A DNA stretch of 64,000 bases from Nemertoderma westbladi (GCA_032718475.1 JAUCBJ010007512.1:1-64000); one strand, 5' to 3'. Positions 20,904-32,475 are shown, counted from the first letter of the stretch. Translations and numbers: made by a program. The notes: generated by a model from the letters alone, not told the origin.

Positions 20904-23648
20904 TCATTTAATCGATAATATGGTGATTTGACGCCAGTGTTGTAACCTTGAAACAGTCGTAGCAGGAAGCGCTTTTAATGGACCAAATACTCGTTTGAGT
21001 GGTCTGTTATCGGTAACGATTGTAAACTTATGACCGATTAAGAATTGCTGGAATTTTCTTGTACCAAACATTATAGCAAGTGCTTCCCTGTCGAGCTGGC
21101 TATATTTTCTCTGATGCGTATCAAGTGTAGCTGATGCAAAAGCAACTGGTGTGAATTCACTTTTCTCATTAATCTGCCCCAATATGGCAGATACAGCCTT
21201 TTCAGACGCATCGGTGATTAATTCCGTTTTCATCGATGGATTAAAGTGAACCAGTAGTGTACAATTCGATATGGCCTCCTTCACATTATTGTACGCATTG
21301 TTGGCTTCTTTTGACCATTCAAATGGTGTATCTTTCTGTAGTAATTTGTACAATGGGTTGGATATCTCCGCATATTTGTGTACATACTTCCGTAAATAAT
21401 TCATAAAACCCAATGCACTTTGTAATTATTTCTTTGTGGATGGAGGTTTCATATCCCTGACTGCTTGTACCTTCTTTGGATCTGGCAAAAATCCTTTGCT
21501 TGTAATTATATGCCCACAGAATTCCACTTCTGATTTCACAAATGAACATTTCTTCATTCCTATAGTAAGTCCAGCTTCCCTGAGTGCTGTAAACACTGTC
21601 TGGAGATCCCGTAAGTGCTCTTCCATATTGTTAGAAGCTATTAGAAACTCGTCCATGTATGATACTGAAATGTATTTGCTCAATGTACAATGAACAACTT
21701 TAAGACATTTGGCTGCAGCGGGAGTGATTCCATATGGCAACCTTGTAGGTTTTAACAATCCTAATGGTGTCGCTAAGGTAAGCAGCGCTTGGCTTTCTTT
21801 ATCGATTGGCAATTGGTTGTAAGCTTGTGCCATATCCAACTTCGTAAAAATTGTCTTGCCCTGCAGTTTGGCGGACATTTCCTCTTGAGACATTAAAGGG
21901 AAATAATCTTCTATGAGGTACTGATTTACAGTGCTCTTATAGTCCCCACAGATTCTGACGGATCCATCGTTTTTAGGCATAATTACTAATGGTGTAGCCC
22001 AATCAATGTTTTCTCCCTCATCTGTATGTACTAGACGTCCTTCTTTTATGTCAATCTTTAATTGTTCTATGACTTTATCCTTGTATGCATGTGGGACTGA
22101 TCTTGAATGAAGGAATTTGGGATTTGTGTTTGATGTTTTGATCCTAATTTGTAAAGGTTCTCCCTTATAACATCCCACACCAGTTAGAACCTCTGTAAAT
22201 TCTTGTAACATGGTTTGTAACCGATATGGTAAATCTTTCGTGTCGAACTGAGTATTTTGGGTTTTAATATCCTGTTGTAACAACTCATCAATACTAGTTC
22301 CGCGGTGCACTAAATGTTGTAGCCAATATAGACCAAATAATGGTGAATTTTCGGTTTCACTCTCCTCTGCAATAATTAGCGGCATATTTTCTAACTTTGC
22401 CACATTTGTACCTGGGAATTCAACCACAACGTAAATGACTCCCTTGATCCTGGCAGTTCCTTTGCAGTATCCACGTAATTTTGAAGGACAATCATGTAAT
22501 TGTATATCTTGGAACTGTTCAATGTATTTGTTGTATGGTAATATGCTATGCTTAGCACCAGGATCGAATTCCATTTGTATTTTCTTATTATTTATAAGAA
22601 TATCTAGTTGAATCGAATTAACTTTGGGTAAAGTCACTGTATTAATCTCAACTTCATTGCCTAAATCTTGTAAAATATCTGTATGTTTCATGAATAAATC
22701 GTCATTGTGCTCTCCTTCATCTATGTCAACCATTCCAACTGAGCCTCTTTGACTGTTTGGCTTAAACTGATTAGATCCGGTTGCATTACGTTTTTTAAAA
22801 CATGCCGTTTCAACATGTCCCTTAGCTTTGCAATATCGGCATATGATATGTTCTGGCATTCTGCATTCTGTAATTTTATTGCCTTGTTTTCCACAACGGT
22901 AGCAAGTAATCTGCCTACTTTGACTAACCTGCCGTGGTTGTGAAGTATATGAACTTGAACTACCTCTGCTAGTTCCTCCACGGTATCCTCCACGACCCCG
23001 GCTGTTTCCAAACCGACCACGATTGGAGGATCCTTGGTCTCTCTGACTTGTATTAACACGTTGTATCTCAATCTCTGATTTGTTTCTATCATACGCTATG
23101 TTGCGAGCTTCCTCAAAGCTAATTGCCGTATTTAGCGCTTCAGGGAATGTATCTTCCTGCTTTTGTATCAATTCGGTTGCAACATGATTATCTATTAAAC
23201 CAGCAGTCAGCTGTTCTCGTAATTGGCCATCCAAATCTGTAAATTGACAATCTCTGGCAAGGTTACGCAATCTTTTTGCATAATCTGTAATGCTTTCCTC
23301 TTTTTGCTGTGTACACAGTCTGAATTTTCTCCTTGCTGCTTCCTTGGACTTGCCTTTGCGATAGTAAGTTGTAATGGTATCCAACAATGTATCAATTGGA
23401 TCCTTTGTAATATCTGCTGGATATCGTAAATCATTCAGCAGATCTAATGTTGCTAAACCGCAGTTCGAAATGAATATATCTGTCTTGGCTTGTTCTTCTT
23501 CTAATGCTGTCATTGCTGTATTGTCCGGTTTCACCCAGTTTGTAGTTCTGAGAATCGTACGGAACATAACCAAGTATGTCTCCCACCGGTCTTTCTCAGG
23601 GTTAAAAGGAGCACAAACGTTACTGTATTTAACGCCTCTGTAAGCCAT
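20904..23648 (-). pseudogene. Gypsy-like gag-pol polyprotein, one in-frame stop and no integrase
   Basis: From the ATG at 23648 one frame runs to 20904, interrupted only by TAA at 21428-21426, where related elements usually have a glutamate before LQSxLG. Residues about 1-210 are gag (QKEESITDYAKRLRNLARDC). CCHC-type knuckles follow (CYRCGKQGNKITEC, CRYCKAKGHVETAC), then a protease-like region in which the usual D-T/S-G reads FDPGAKHS, then RT (LDMAQAYNQLPI, LPYGITPA). The catalytic YxDD box reads YMDE (about 664-667), a conservative but probably inactivating change. Beyond the stop lie RNase H motifs (TDASEKAVSAILGQ; LDREALAI; TDNRPL). Stop, altered catalytic residue and missing integrase make this an inactive copy. 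Confidence 0.85.
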
Positions 23649-23980
23649 TGTAATTTGTTGGCTAACTGTATTATTGTTGTATTGCTGAAATTCTATTAGT
23701 AACTTGCTGAGGCTGACTGTAGCGTAGCCTGCAGACTGTCAAAGCAATGTATTCAGGTATTGCACTCGTTCTGAATTGTACAACTGTAGCTGTACTACCG
23801 CTACTGTAGACTGTAGGTAGGTAGGAGTGTAGGCCTACCGGTTTCCGGTCCGGTCAGACGGTACAGTTCAATCTTTGCAGTTTCATCTTCTGTATTGAAG
23901 AACACCAAGGCATTATAATTAAAAGTACATAAGGTATAATTAAATTAATAATTGAGTTTATATTTATCGCAGCGCCAATT
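23649..23980 (-). other. Gypsy-like element leader with primer-binding site
   Basis: On the minus strand, two or three bases after the LTR end comes TGGCGCTGCGATAAATA, complementary to a tRNA ending ...GCGCCA, a typical LTR-element primer site. I cannot name the tRNA. About 330 bp of leader separates it from the gag ATG. Confidence 0.65.
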
Positions 23981-24200
23981 TGTTAGGCGACCGTGTAGTG
24001 GTCGGTAACAATGTTCAGTAGGCCACTGTCTGTACGTGACAGCAACGTAGGCCTGTCTGTCTGTGGTGTAAGAAACAAGAGGTGACATACGACAGTCTGT
24101 ACTTCTATTCTGACAGTCTAACTATAATTATGTTACACAGTAAGCTGCACGGTACAAAGGTGCTATATTATGTTAGGTCCTCATTCCTAGTATCCTAACA
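23981..24200 (-). repeat. 5' LTR of the Gypsy-like element
   Basis: A 220-bp segment bounded by the inverted heptamers TGTTAGG (23981-23987) and CCTAACA (24194-24200), the TG...CA ends of an LTR. The primer-binding site lies just inside it on the minus strand. There is no second copy in the window. Confidence 0.8.
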
Positions 24201-24206
24201 CTTAGC

Positions 24207-24465
24207 ATGCCTTATAAAGATATTTCGTCTGTACTCGCCAATGATCATGGGATAAACATTGGTGAGCGACAACTAAAACGTTTATTTAGAGATTTCGGAT
24301 TACAACGTCGAAATTATACACCATTGGAAGAAGTTGTAGAATTTATTAAAAATCAATTGGCTGGATCGGGAAGCATGCTGGGTTATAGAATAATGTTTGA
24401 AAAGTGTCGCCACAACGGCTTAGTTGTGAAAAAGGAGGACGTACGAATAATTCTCAAGAACTTGA
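24207..24465 (+). pseudogene. N-terminal fragment of an integrase-core-domain protein
   Basis: About 86 codons from the ATG at 24207 encode a helix-turn-helix-like region (INIGERQLKRLFRDFGLQRR) followed by GSMLGYRIMFEKCRHNGLVV and VRIILKNL. This pattern is seen at the N-terminus of the multicopy integrase-core proteins of many aquatic animals, just before the DDE catalytic domain. The frame then runs into LINE endonuclease sequence from about 24466, so the catalytic domain is absent. The Gypsy-like LTR ends 6 bases upstream of the ATG, so both flanks are disrupted. Confidence 0.6.
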
Positions 24466-27293
24466 TACGCGAGACTGATGAGGTTCTGATTAAGGACATG
24501 GGGGGCGGTTGGCGACTCGCCCACGCGTCAGCAGATGATAGTGGCAATGGTGGTATTGGTCTATTGATGAATCAAACTGCACATGCAGCATTGGACAAAA
24601 TAGACCAAATCTCTAACCGCATCATCCGTTGCCACTTCTGATGTTCTGGAAGACTGGCTAAGAAGTTTCCTAAGGTGGTTCTGATTGTGTGCTATTCTCC
24701 AACTAGTGTTGTCCAAGTAGAGGAGGTGGAAAATTTCTACCACAATCTACAAGCAGCTACTGATGGAGTGGATCAGCATGCATTCTTAACATTCCCGGGA
24801 GACTTTAATGCAAGTCTGCATCAATCACCTACATCGCCCTGGGTCTATAGCAATAGTGTCAACCGAAATTCCGTCCATTTTCAGGATTTTATCTCTGGAA
24901 ATGGATTGTTTTCGGCTGGAACCCAGTTCAAGAAGCGAACTGGAAAGCTATGGACTCATAGTGGACCCAGTGGTCACAAGTTCCAGATAGACCATATTCT
25001 GTTTCGTAGGAAGTACAGGGGCTCTATACAAGACTGTAATGCATTTACACTTCGACCCTTCTCCAGTGATCACCGCCTTATTGTGGCCAAGGTAGACTTA
25101 GTCTGCGTGCTAGCAGAACAACGAAATCTGCCTTGCCGCGGCATGACTGGTCCTCTCTGTTGCAACAGCCAAGTGTGAGATCCAGCTTCACACTACAGCT
25201 GAGAAACAGGTATGAAGTTCATGCCTCTGAGGCGGCAGATCACTGTGAGGGCTATACTGCCTTCATAGAAGCAGTTAAGTTAGCAGCTGCAGAAACAGTT
25301 CCTGTATACCCTCGAAACAGGAAAAGGGCCCCCTGGACTGACAACAAAATCCAGAAGTGCCGAAATGACCTTCATAAGGCGCAGAAAGAGTCCCGACTCA
25401 AACAGACTACAGCGGCCAAGAATGCAGTTAAGGCTGCATCTAGGTCCCTGAACAGGCAGTACTCTGTTAATCTACAGGAGCTAATAAACAGGAGGTCAAC
25501 TTCAGGTTGAAGCCATCAATGATGCTGACAACAGCAGGCAATCATCCCAGGCATGGAAATCGATCAATTTGCTTACTGGGCGGAAAAGCCAACCAACCAC
25601 CAAGTTTAAGGCTGAATCACCAGCCGATCGCCTCAATGGTTGGAAAGCCCACTTTGAAAAGCTCCTCAATAATGACAGGGTATTGCCTGATAACTTTATA
25701 GAAGTAAAAGTGTCTGAGTCTGTACTCCCAGATATTCCCATTGGCGATATCTCCTTTGCAGAAGTGAAGGCTGCTGCAAAGAGCATTAAGACCAATCGTG
25801 CCAGTGGAGTAGATGGTGTTCCCCCTGAGGTCTTTAAAATACCTGAGTGTTTAAAGCTCATTTATCCCATCATAGTAGACATGTACCGAACAACAAGAGT
25901 CCCACAAGAAATGAAAACAAATAAGTTGGTGCCAGTTCCCAAGAAGGGCAACCTAACACTCTATGGTTCTTTTCGGGGAATCTCATTGATCTCGATTGCT
26001 GCAAAGCTATACAATAGGATTCTATTAAATCGCATCAGGGATCCAATTGAGAGACTGCTCCGTGGAAATCAGAATGGGTTCCGTAAAGGTCGTGGGACCT
26101 TGGAGCCCATTTTGGCACTTAGAAGGATAATTGAAGAATTATCAAAAAAGAAAGACAGGCATCTGGCTGTTATCTTTGTTGACTTCTTCAAGGCCTTTGA
26201 TTCAGTCTCTCGCTCACGTATGTTCAGCATACTTTCATTATATGGGATTCCTGATGAAATTATTGCAGCAATCAGATCAGTATACGATGGTTCGACAACA
26301 TTTGTGTCTACTGTTGACGGTGACACAGAACCATTTGAAGTGTTATGGGGCGTCCCCCAAGGAGACACACTTGCACCATTCTTGTTCATTATTGTGGTTG
26401 ACTATGTTCTACGCATGTCCTTAGATCATCATAATGATGATGGGGTGATGATAACTCCACCTACTGGCTCCAGAAGTCGAGGAAATCCTGCCAAGTACCT
26501 AACTGATCTAGACTTTGCTGATGACTTAGGAGTACTCTCAGAATCATTAGAGGGAGCCCAACGGCTCCTCAGCTCATTAGAACATGCTGCTTCTAGTGTT
26601 GGTCTTTTTATTAACTCCAGAAAGACCAACATTTTTACAGTTAACTTTGAAAGTCCTCAGCAAGGCTCTGATCGGATGAGCATAAGCTCAAAGGATGGTA
26701 TGCTTGAGCATGTGGACGACTTCTGTTACCTGGGATCATGGATCCGGAAGTCAGGTGAGGACGTTCGAATACGTAAGGGAAAGGCATGGGCAGCCTTGAA
26801 TAGGCTTTCCAGGATTTGGAAGTCACCGAGAATTAATCGGAAACTTAAGGTCCGATTATTTAGAGCAGCAGTAGTTCCAGTACTCCTCTACGGGAGTCCA
26901 TGCTGGGCTCTAACTGCTGAGGACACCCAATCTCTGGATGGCACATTCACAAGAATGCTACGCCGGGTTCATTGTGTCAAGTACAATGCACATATCTCCA
27001 ACCAGACACTATATAACATTGGAGGTGTCTCATTGGTTCCCCCAAGCTTGACACTAGAACAAAATCGCCTCCGCTTTGCAGGACATTGCTTTCGCCGTGA
27101 GGACCAGCCAGTGCATAATCTTGTACTTTGGCAGCCTCATGGGGTGAATAAGCATGGTGGACAGCCCATGACTTTCTTCAGACGCATCTTAAAGGACACT
27201 GGCCTTGAAGATGCGGATGATCTAGCAAATGTCATGGGTGATAGGGAGTTGTGGCGGTGCAATTTTGTTGACAAGCCGGCACAGCATTCTTAA
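24466..27293 (+). pseudogene. LINE copy A endonuclease-reverse transcriptase ORF
   Basis: Endonuclease part: GGIGLLMN, PGDFNASL and SSDHRLIVAKV (AP-endonuclease-type motifs). Reverse transcriptase: ASGVDGVPPEVFK, GSFRGISLISIAAKLYN, FVDFFKAFDSV, the catalytic LDFADDLGVL block and GLFINSRKT. The C-terminal region (VPVLLYGSPCWALTAEDTQ, NRLRFAGHCFRRE) is typical of such LINEs. The copy is broken by a TGA at 24639-24641, a frame change near 25130 and a return to the first frame near 25500. From about 25500 to 27293 it is fully open. Confidence 0.88.
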
Positions 27294-27337
27294 AAATGCA
27301 GCTGCAATGCAGCATGCCGATCCTAGTAGTAGTATCC
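24466..27337 (+). mobile_element. LINE copy A, 5'-truncated
   Basis: A non-LTR retrotransposon entering within its endonuclease domain and ending in a short TAG-repeat tail (about 27325-27337). It has no LTRs. The short simple-repeat tail instead of poly(A) suggests an RTE- or CR1-like clade, which I cannot settle. A second copy follows directly. Confidence 0.88.
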
Positions 27338-28813
27338 CATCATAGTAGACATGTACCGAACTACAAGAGTCCCACAAGAAATGAAAACAAATAAGTTGGT
27401 GCCAGTTCCCAAGAAGGGCAACCTAACACTCTATGGTTCTTTTCGGGGAATCTCATTGATATCGATTGCTGGTGCTGCAAAGCTATACAATAGAATTATA
27501 TTAAATCGCATCAGGGATCCCATTGAGAGACTGCTCCGTGGAAATCATAACGGGTTCCGTAAAGGTCGTGGGACCATGGAACCCATTTTGGCACTTAGAA
27601 GGATAATTGAAGAGTTATCAAAAAAGAAAGACAGGCATCTGGCTGTTATCTTTGTTGACTTCTTCAAGGCCTTTGATTCAGTCTCCCGCTCACGTATGTT
27701 CAGCATACTTTCATTATATGGGATTCCTGATGAATTTATTGCAGCAATCAGATCAGTATACGATGGTTCGACAACATTTGTGTCTACTGTTGACGGTGAC
27801 ACAGAACCATTTGAAGTGTTATGGGGCGTCCTCCAGGGAGACACACTTGCACCATTCTTGTTCATAATTGTGGTTGACTATGTTCTACGCATGTCCTTAG
27901 ATCATCATAATGATGATGGGGTGATGATAACTCCACCTACTGGCTCCAGAAGTCGAGGAAATCCTGCCAAGTACCTAACTGATCTAGACTTTGCTGATGA
28001 CTTAGGAGTACTCTCAGAATCACTAGAGGGAGCCCAACGGCTCGTCAGCTCATTAGAACATGCTGCTTCTAGTGTTGGTCTTTTTATTAACTCCAGAAAG
28101 ACCAAAATTTTGACAGTTAACTTTGAAAGTTCTCAGCAAGTCTCTGATCGGATGAGCATAAGCTCAAAGGATGGTATGCTTGAGCATGTGGACGACTTCT
28201 GTTACCTGGGATCATGGATCCGGAAGTCAGGTGAGGACCTTCGAATACGTAAGGGAAAGGCATGGGCAGCCTTGAATAGGCTTTCCAGGATTTGGAAGTC
28301 ACCGAGAATTAATCGGAAACTTAACGTCCGATTATTTAGAGCAGCAGTAGTTCCAGTACTCCTCTATGGGAGTCCATGCTGGGCTCCAACAGCTGAGGAC
28401 ACCAAATCTCTGGATGGCACATTCACATGAATGCTACGCCGGGTTCATTGTGTCAAGTACAATGCACACATCTCCAACGAGACACTATATAACATTGGAG
28501 GTATCTCATTGGTTCCCCCAAGCTTGACACTAGAACAAAATCGCCTCCGCTTTGCAGGACATTGCTTTCGCCGTGAGGACCAGCCAGTGCATAATCTTGT
28601 ACTTTGGCAGCCTCATGGGGTGAATAAGCATGGTGGACAGCCCATGACTTTCTTCAGACGCATCTTAAAGGACACTGGCCTTGAAGATGCGGATGATCTA
28701 GCAAATGTCATGGGTGATAGGGAGTTGTGGCGGCGCAATTTTGTCGACAAGCCGACACAGCATTCTTAAAAATGCAGCTGCAATGCAGCATGCCGATACT
28801 AGTAGTAGTAGTA
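27335..28813 (+). mobile_element. LINE copy B, 5'-truncated, inserted at the tail of copy A
   Basis: The sequence restarts at the point matching 25866 in copy A and runs to the same 3' end, including a TAGTAGTAGTAG tail (about 28799-28812). The join sits in copy A's TAG tail with TAT shared by both sides. High similarity to copy A indicates the same family and recent activity. Confidence 0.9.
27351..28769 (+). pseudogene. LINE copy B reverse transcriptase ORF, one in-frame stop
   Basis: It matches copy A from the middle of the reverse transcriptase to the C-terminus. Differences include a 6-bp in-frame insertion (SIAGAAKL versus SIAAKL) and an AGA-to-TGA change at 28428-28430 that splits the frame. 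Catalytic FADD is kept. With the 5' half missing, the copy cannot move itself. Confidence 0.87.
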
Positions 28814-28885
28814 GTCGATCCTCAGATCGGTAGTGAAGCCAACCAAGCTCCAACCTCGAGCAAGATTTCTTAGCATATGTATTAC

Positions 28886-29186
28886 CTTTCATATTAACAT
28901 CCTGATCTCGGATTCGTTTTGAACCTTTAGCTATTCCCAGCCTATTTCGTATCCGATCCAATACAGTATTTCCAATAGAGTCGGCGTTCGATTCAGAGGT
29001 TGGGTTAGGATTATTAGAACTACTGGCACCGTTCATCTGCCTACAAAATGCCTTTACAGAAACTCGGTCGCCGTATGCTGGTAAGTAAAGTTTCAGTTCA
29101 ACGTCATTTAGTAGTAATATAACTTCTGGGCTTATCTTGTCGGTTACCATCCGAGGAATGAACTCGCCCAAGCTTCGTTCTCTCAT
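28886..29186 (-). pseudogene. Orphan exon with a SAM-like domain
   Basis: On the minus strand from an ATG at 29186: the first 50 residues (TDKISPEVILLLNDVELKLY, YGDRVSVKAFCRQ) have the alternating pattern of the C-terminal part of a sterile-alpha-motif domain, followed by a serine/asparagine-rich linker and a basic stretch (RIRNRLGIAKGSKRIRDQD). A likely 5' splice site (AAAG|GTAATA) lies at 28886/28885, so this may be an exon. No downstream partner is seen because two LINE copies fill the next 4.3 kb. Family unknown; a transposon-derived gene is possible. Confidence 0.4.
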
Positions 29187-29398
29187 GAATGTTTCAAGTT
29201 CGTTATAATATATTCACACTTAAGTCAGTATACCTGCAGCCGTTAAGATAAACGCGAAATATATAATAGGCCTATACTGAACAGTAACATAAGAACCACT
29301 GATATACAATTTTAATTTCCTTCCAATTTAGTTCTCCCATGTTACTACAACCAATCAAACAACTCCAAATTTGTAATATTAACGTAAATGGTCGTTGG

Positions 29399-29745
29399 AG
29401 CTATCATGAGGGCTCGTGTTAGCTAACACGAGGGCTCGTGTTAGCAAACACGTGGGCTCGTGTTACTAACACGAGGGTTCGTGTTAGCTAACACGAGGGC
29501 TCGTGTTAGCTAACACGTGGGCTCGTGTTAGTAACACGAGGGCTCGTGTTAGTAACACGAGGGCTCGTGTTAGCTAACACGAGGGCTCGTGTTAGCAAAC
29601 ACGTGGGCTCGTGTTACTAACACGAGGGTTCGTGTTAGCTAACACGAGGGCTCGTGTTAGCTAACACGTGGGCTCGTGTTAGCTAACACGAGGGCTCGTG
29701 TTAGCTAACACTATGGCTCGTGTTAGTAACACGAGGGAAAATTTT
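29399..29745. repeat. Palindromic satellite
   Basis: About 15 copies of a 20-24-bp unit built on CTCGTGTTAGCTAACACGAG, itself a perfect inverted repeat, joined by GG. Variants have GTTAGCAAAC, GTTACTAAC or GTTAGTAAC centres, or an ACGTGGG junction instead of ACGAGGG. Each unit can fold into a hairpin. Confidence 0.92.
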
Positions 29746-29811
29746 ATAAGGGAAAATTAGAAAAATATTTTTCTCATGTCCCTTCCCGGGCTCCGTATAT
29801 TAGACTGAGAC

Positions 29812-30110
29812 TGACACCAAAGCCAAAGGCAGTACAAAAGAGAGTACTGATAGTTACGTTAATAAGTGTCAGTCAAAGGCTATCCAAGACAACGAAGACC
29901 TAATTAATTAGATTGAAGTTTGTTAAACATTGCACTAAGGGTCGGTTTTACTCAAAAAAAACAAACATGTTTCAATATTTACAGTAATACATATCACTAC
30001 AGGCGGATGATTTAGACAACATCGCAAAAATAGCAAAAATAAAATGAAAAATATCTGAAAAATAGCTTATTTTTGATAAATTTGCGATTTCTCCAGAATA
30101 ATGAGGCCTG
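29812..30110. repeat. Dispersed repeat, copy 2
   Basis: Second copy of the repeat at 4798-5080, same orientation, with an altered segment around 29895-29965. Confidence 0.8.
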
Positions 30111-31640
30111 GCTATCAGTCTGCTTATTTTATAAATCTTTCAATAGCCTGTGTAGCAGTTGTCTCCTAATTGGCTAATATTTAATGAGGTTATTCCTACT
30201 GTCCTATATTACCTGAGTGGCTGATTTCTGAATTGTAGATTCAACATCTAAGCGCTAGTCACTGTGCTATACAGTAAATAGTACGTACTATCACTGTATA
30301 GCTGTATCAGACTGTTGACTGAACAGTGCCGTTGTAGGGTGTACCGGCGTGTACTGGTGTAGGCCTAATAATATTCAACATTTTGCAGCATTACACATCC
30401 AGACTTCCCGACGGCCCGACGAGTGACAGAGTGACGCTGATCAAGCATCAGGTGATATATGCCTACAACCTGGCTACTGGGCTAGGCTACTACCGGCTGA
30501 CCGGTAGCTAGAATACCGTACTACACTACAACTACAGCCTTACAGCAGTACCAGAGTACCGGTACTTACAGACTTACTGCAGCAGTGCAGTACAGCCTTA
30601 CATTAGTCAGTACCGGTAACTACATCTTGCAGTCTTGTTGCATCCCACATTGGATTTGGCTTGGTCTGTTGGTGGCTTGGAGCATGATACCATCCGGATA
30701 TATGAACCAGGTATGTTATTGCGGTATTCAGGTATTGGTCTGTTGGTTGGTATTGCTTTACTTAGGTCATAGGTACAGCAGCATGCATGTATGTACAGAT
30801 GTATGTCTGTATGTTGAGGTTGACGTTGACCTACGCCTGTACGGTACCTGTACGCCTTACGGCAGTACGGCTACGGACTGACAGACTGACGGAGCGGAGC
30901 CCGCCCTATGCACTATCTGACTATGCTGTGCTGCTATGCCCTTCTGCCCTTCCTTCCTTATCTCCTTCACCCTGCCCTGCGCCCGCCCTGCGGGCTGCGG
31001 CCTGCCCACGACACACCCAGTCAGCCAGTTGCCTTGCCAGTACTCAGGTACCTACTCACTACTACAGTAGGGCCTACAGCTACCTGGCTACCGGTACATC
31101 AACATCACAGGCCTGAGCTGGCAAAGTAGGTATTAGTTCCTACCGGTAGGTCAGTCTGTCAGTAGGTGGTAGGCAAGTCTGCACTCTGCAGGTAGGTGTT
31201 TTTTTTTCAGTTTTTAATAATCACATACCGGTACCTACTTTTGAAAATTTAGTGAAAAAATAGGTTTTTTATTTGTTTTTTTATTATAACAATAATTTGC
31301 TGATTTGCCTGTTCAGCTGTTTGTTGTTTGAAGTTCTTAAACTACTGAACTAGTACCGGTACTGCAGTCTGGCAGTACTGACATTGCAGCATTGACTTAT
31401 GACCGGTCCGGTAGGTAGCCTTAGCCTACCTACCTGTTTGTGCGCCGTCCACACAAGCTGACAAGTACTGAAGTAGGCCTACCGGTTGCAATTTTGTTTA
31501 TTAAATTTGTACTTATCGCATACCGTTACCGGTAGGTTAATTTGCAGTTTTGAGAGATGGCCTGGATAAAAGTGTTTCAAGCAGTCAAGGGAAGGGACGA
31601 TACTACTGTACTAGTACTGTAGGCCTAGTAAGCATACAGG
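30111..31640. other. No gene supported; region upstream of the PBX exons
   Basis: Rich in ACCGGTA, AGGCCTA and CAGTAC motifs. Several short open frames exist at 30585-31130 but have biased, repetitive composition and no family features. It may contain the PBX promoter or an upstream exon, which I cannot identify. Confidence 0.5.
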
Positions 31641-31661
31641 CATAACGATTTTATTCCATCA

Positions 31662-31894
31662 ATGGAAATTCAGGAATCAGTTGTATCTGGCGTTTCTGAG
31701 GCATCGTGTCCGGTTTCCACCACGGTGCCCCCCTCGGTGTTAGACCCGGGGTCTTTACTGATGTTTGACCAATCAGGGGAAGGAAGCACCAACGGAGGAG
31801 CTCCCACCTCCCGCGGGGGAAACTCTGATATCCGTGACGCTTTGCAACAAATAATGTCCGTAACAAATGTCTCACTGGATGAGGCCCAGCATTG
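31662..31894 (+). CDS. PBX: PBX/extradenticle homeobox gene, alternative PBC-A exon A with its own ATG
   Basis: PBX proteins are TALE homeodomain cofactors of Hox proteins; their PBC-A region binds Meis/Prep. This exon encodes 77 codons plus two bases from the ATG at 31662. After a divergent, glycine/serine-rich start it has SDIRDALQQIMSVTNVSLDE, matching the opening of PBC-A, more diverged than exon B. It ends at a strong 5' splice site (CATTG|GTAAGT, 31894/31895) in phase 2, which joins in frame to 41125. Joining it to exon B at 33588 instead would shift the frame and reach a stop, so A and B should be mutually exclusive. The homology is recognised from the motif; expression of exon A is inferred. 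Confidence 0.72.
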
Positions 31895-32404
31895 GTAAGT
31901 CTGGAGCACCAGCCGTCATGGTGATGGGACTGTAGGTCTCATTTGTGGAGAATTTCATCTGGAAACCTAAAACTAGAGCAGTTTGCAGTTACAGTGACCG
32001 TTGATTGGCCAAAGAAATACATATAAAAGTCGGAAACTCAAAGTAATAATTCCGCTATCTAAAATATTATTATGTAATTCATAGTTATGTACTCTGACAC
32101 CCTGTATATGTTTTGTATCTATTGTCTGATTTTCTAAGAAAAAATATTAATAACTATTAGTTATATATGTTTTGTAAATTTATTTATTGTATATAATCAA
32201 TGAATAAATATATATATATACAGATATATATAATATTATTAAGTAATTAAACAGGACTAAGGATGATCCAACTCTATAGCTATACTGCAAACGAATGTTA
32301 TTGTATATGTGTTTAACATCCATAGATTGTATAAATTATTAAGTAATCAAACAGGACTAAGGATGATCCAACTCTATAGCAAATGGAGCGGAAAAAATGA
32401 ATTC

Positions 32405-32475
32405 GCCACCAGCGGGGATCAAACCCGCGTCTCCCGATAAACGTTCAGGTATGCTAACCACTATACCACGGAGGC
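32405..32475 (-). tRNA. tRNA-like sequence, anticodon loop GTT (Asn-like), in palindrome left arm
   Basis: The reverse strand folds as a tRNA: a seven-pair acceptor stem with one T-T mismatch (GCCTCCG...TGGTGGC), a D arm (TGGTATAGTGGTTAGCAT, an A box), a five-pair anticodon stem (CCTGA/TCGGG) with loop ACGTTTA, and a T arm (GCGGG TTTGATC CCCGC, a B box). The anticodon position reads GTT. Position 33 is C instead of the near-invariant T, so it may be a tRNA pseudogene or a tRNA-derived SINE head and not a working tRNA. Confidence 0.45.

Larger units (their letters stand above)
20904..24200 (-). mobile_element. Gypsy-like (Ty3) LTR retrotransposon, 3'-truncated
   Basis: Read on the minus strand: LTR 24200-23981, a primer-binding site just inside it, leader, then gag-protease-RT-RNase H from 23648. 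The frame ends inside RNase H at 20904, soon after the HW motif that normally precedes the integrase region, so integrase and the 3' LTR are missing. The coding frame also carries a premature stop. Confidence 0.88.

Noticed and set aside
29399-29745. Regular palindromic repeats as a CRISPR array
   Set aside because: Units are contiguous without unique spacers, there are no cas genes, and the context is an animal genome.
30585-31129. Overlapping open frames of 98, 109 and 73 codons upstream of PBX
   Set aside because: Low-complexity tyrosine/valine/proline composition from GTAC-type repeats; no splice signals or homology.
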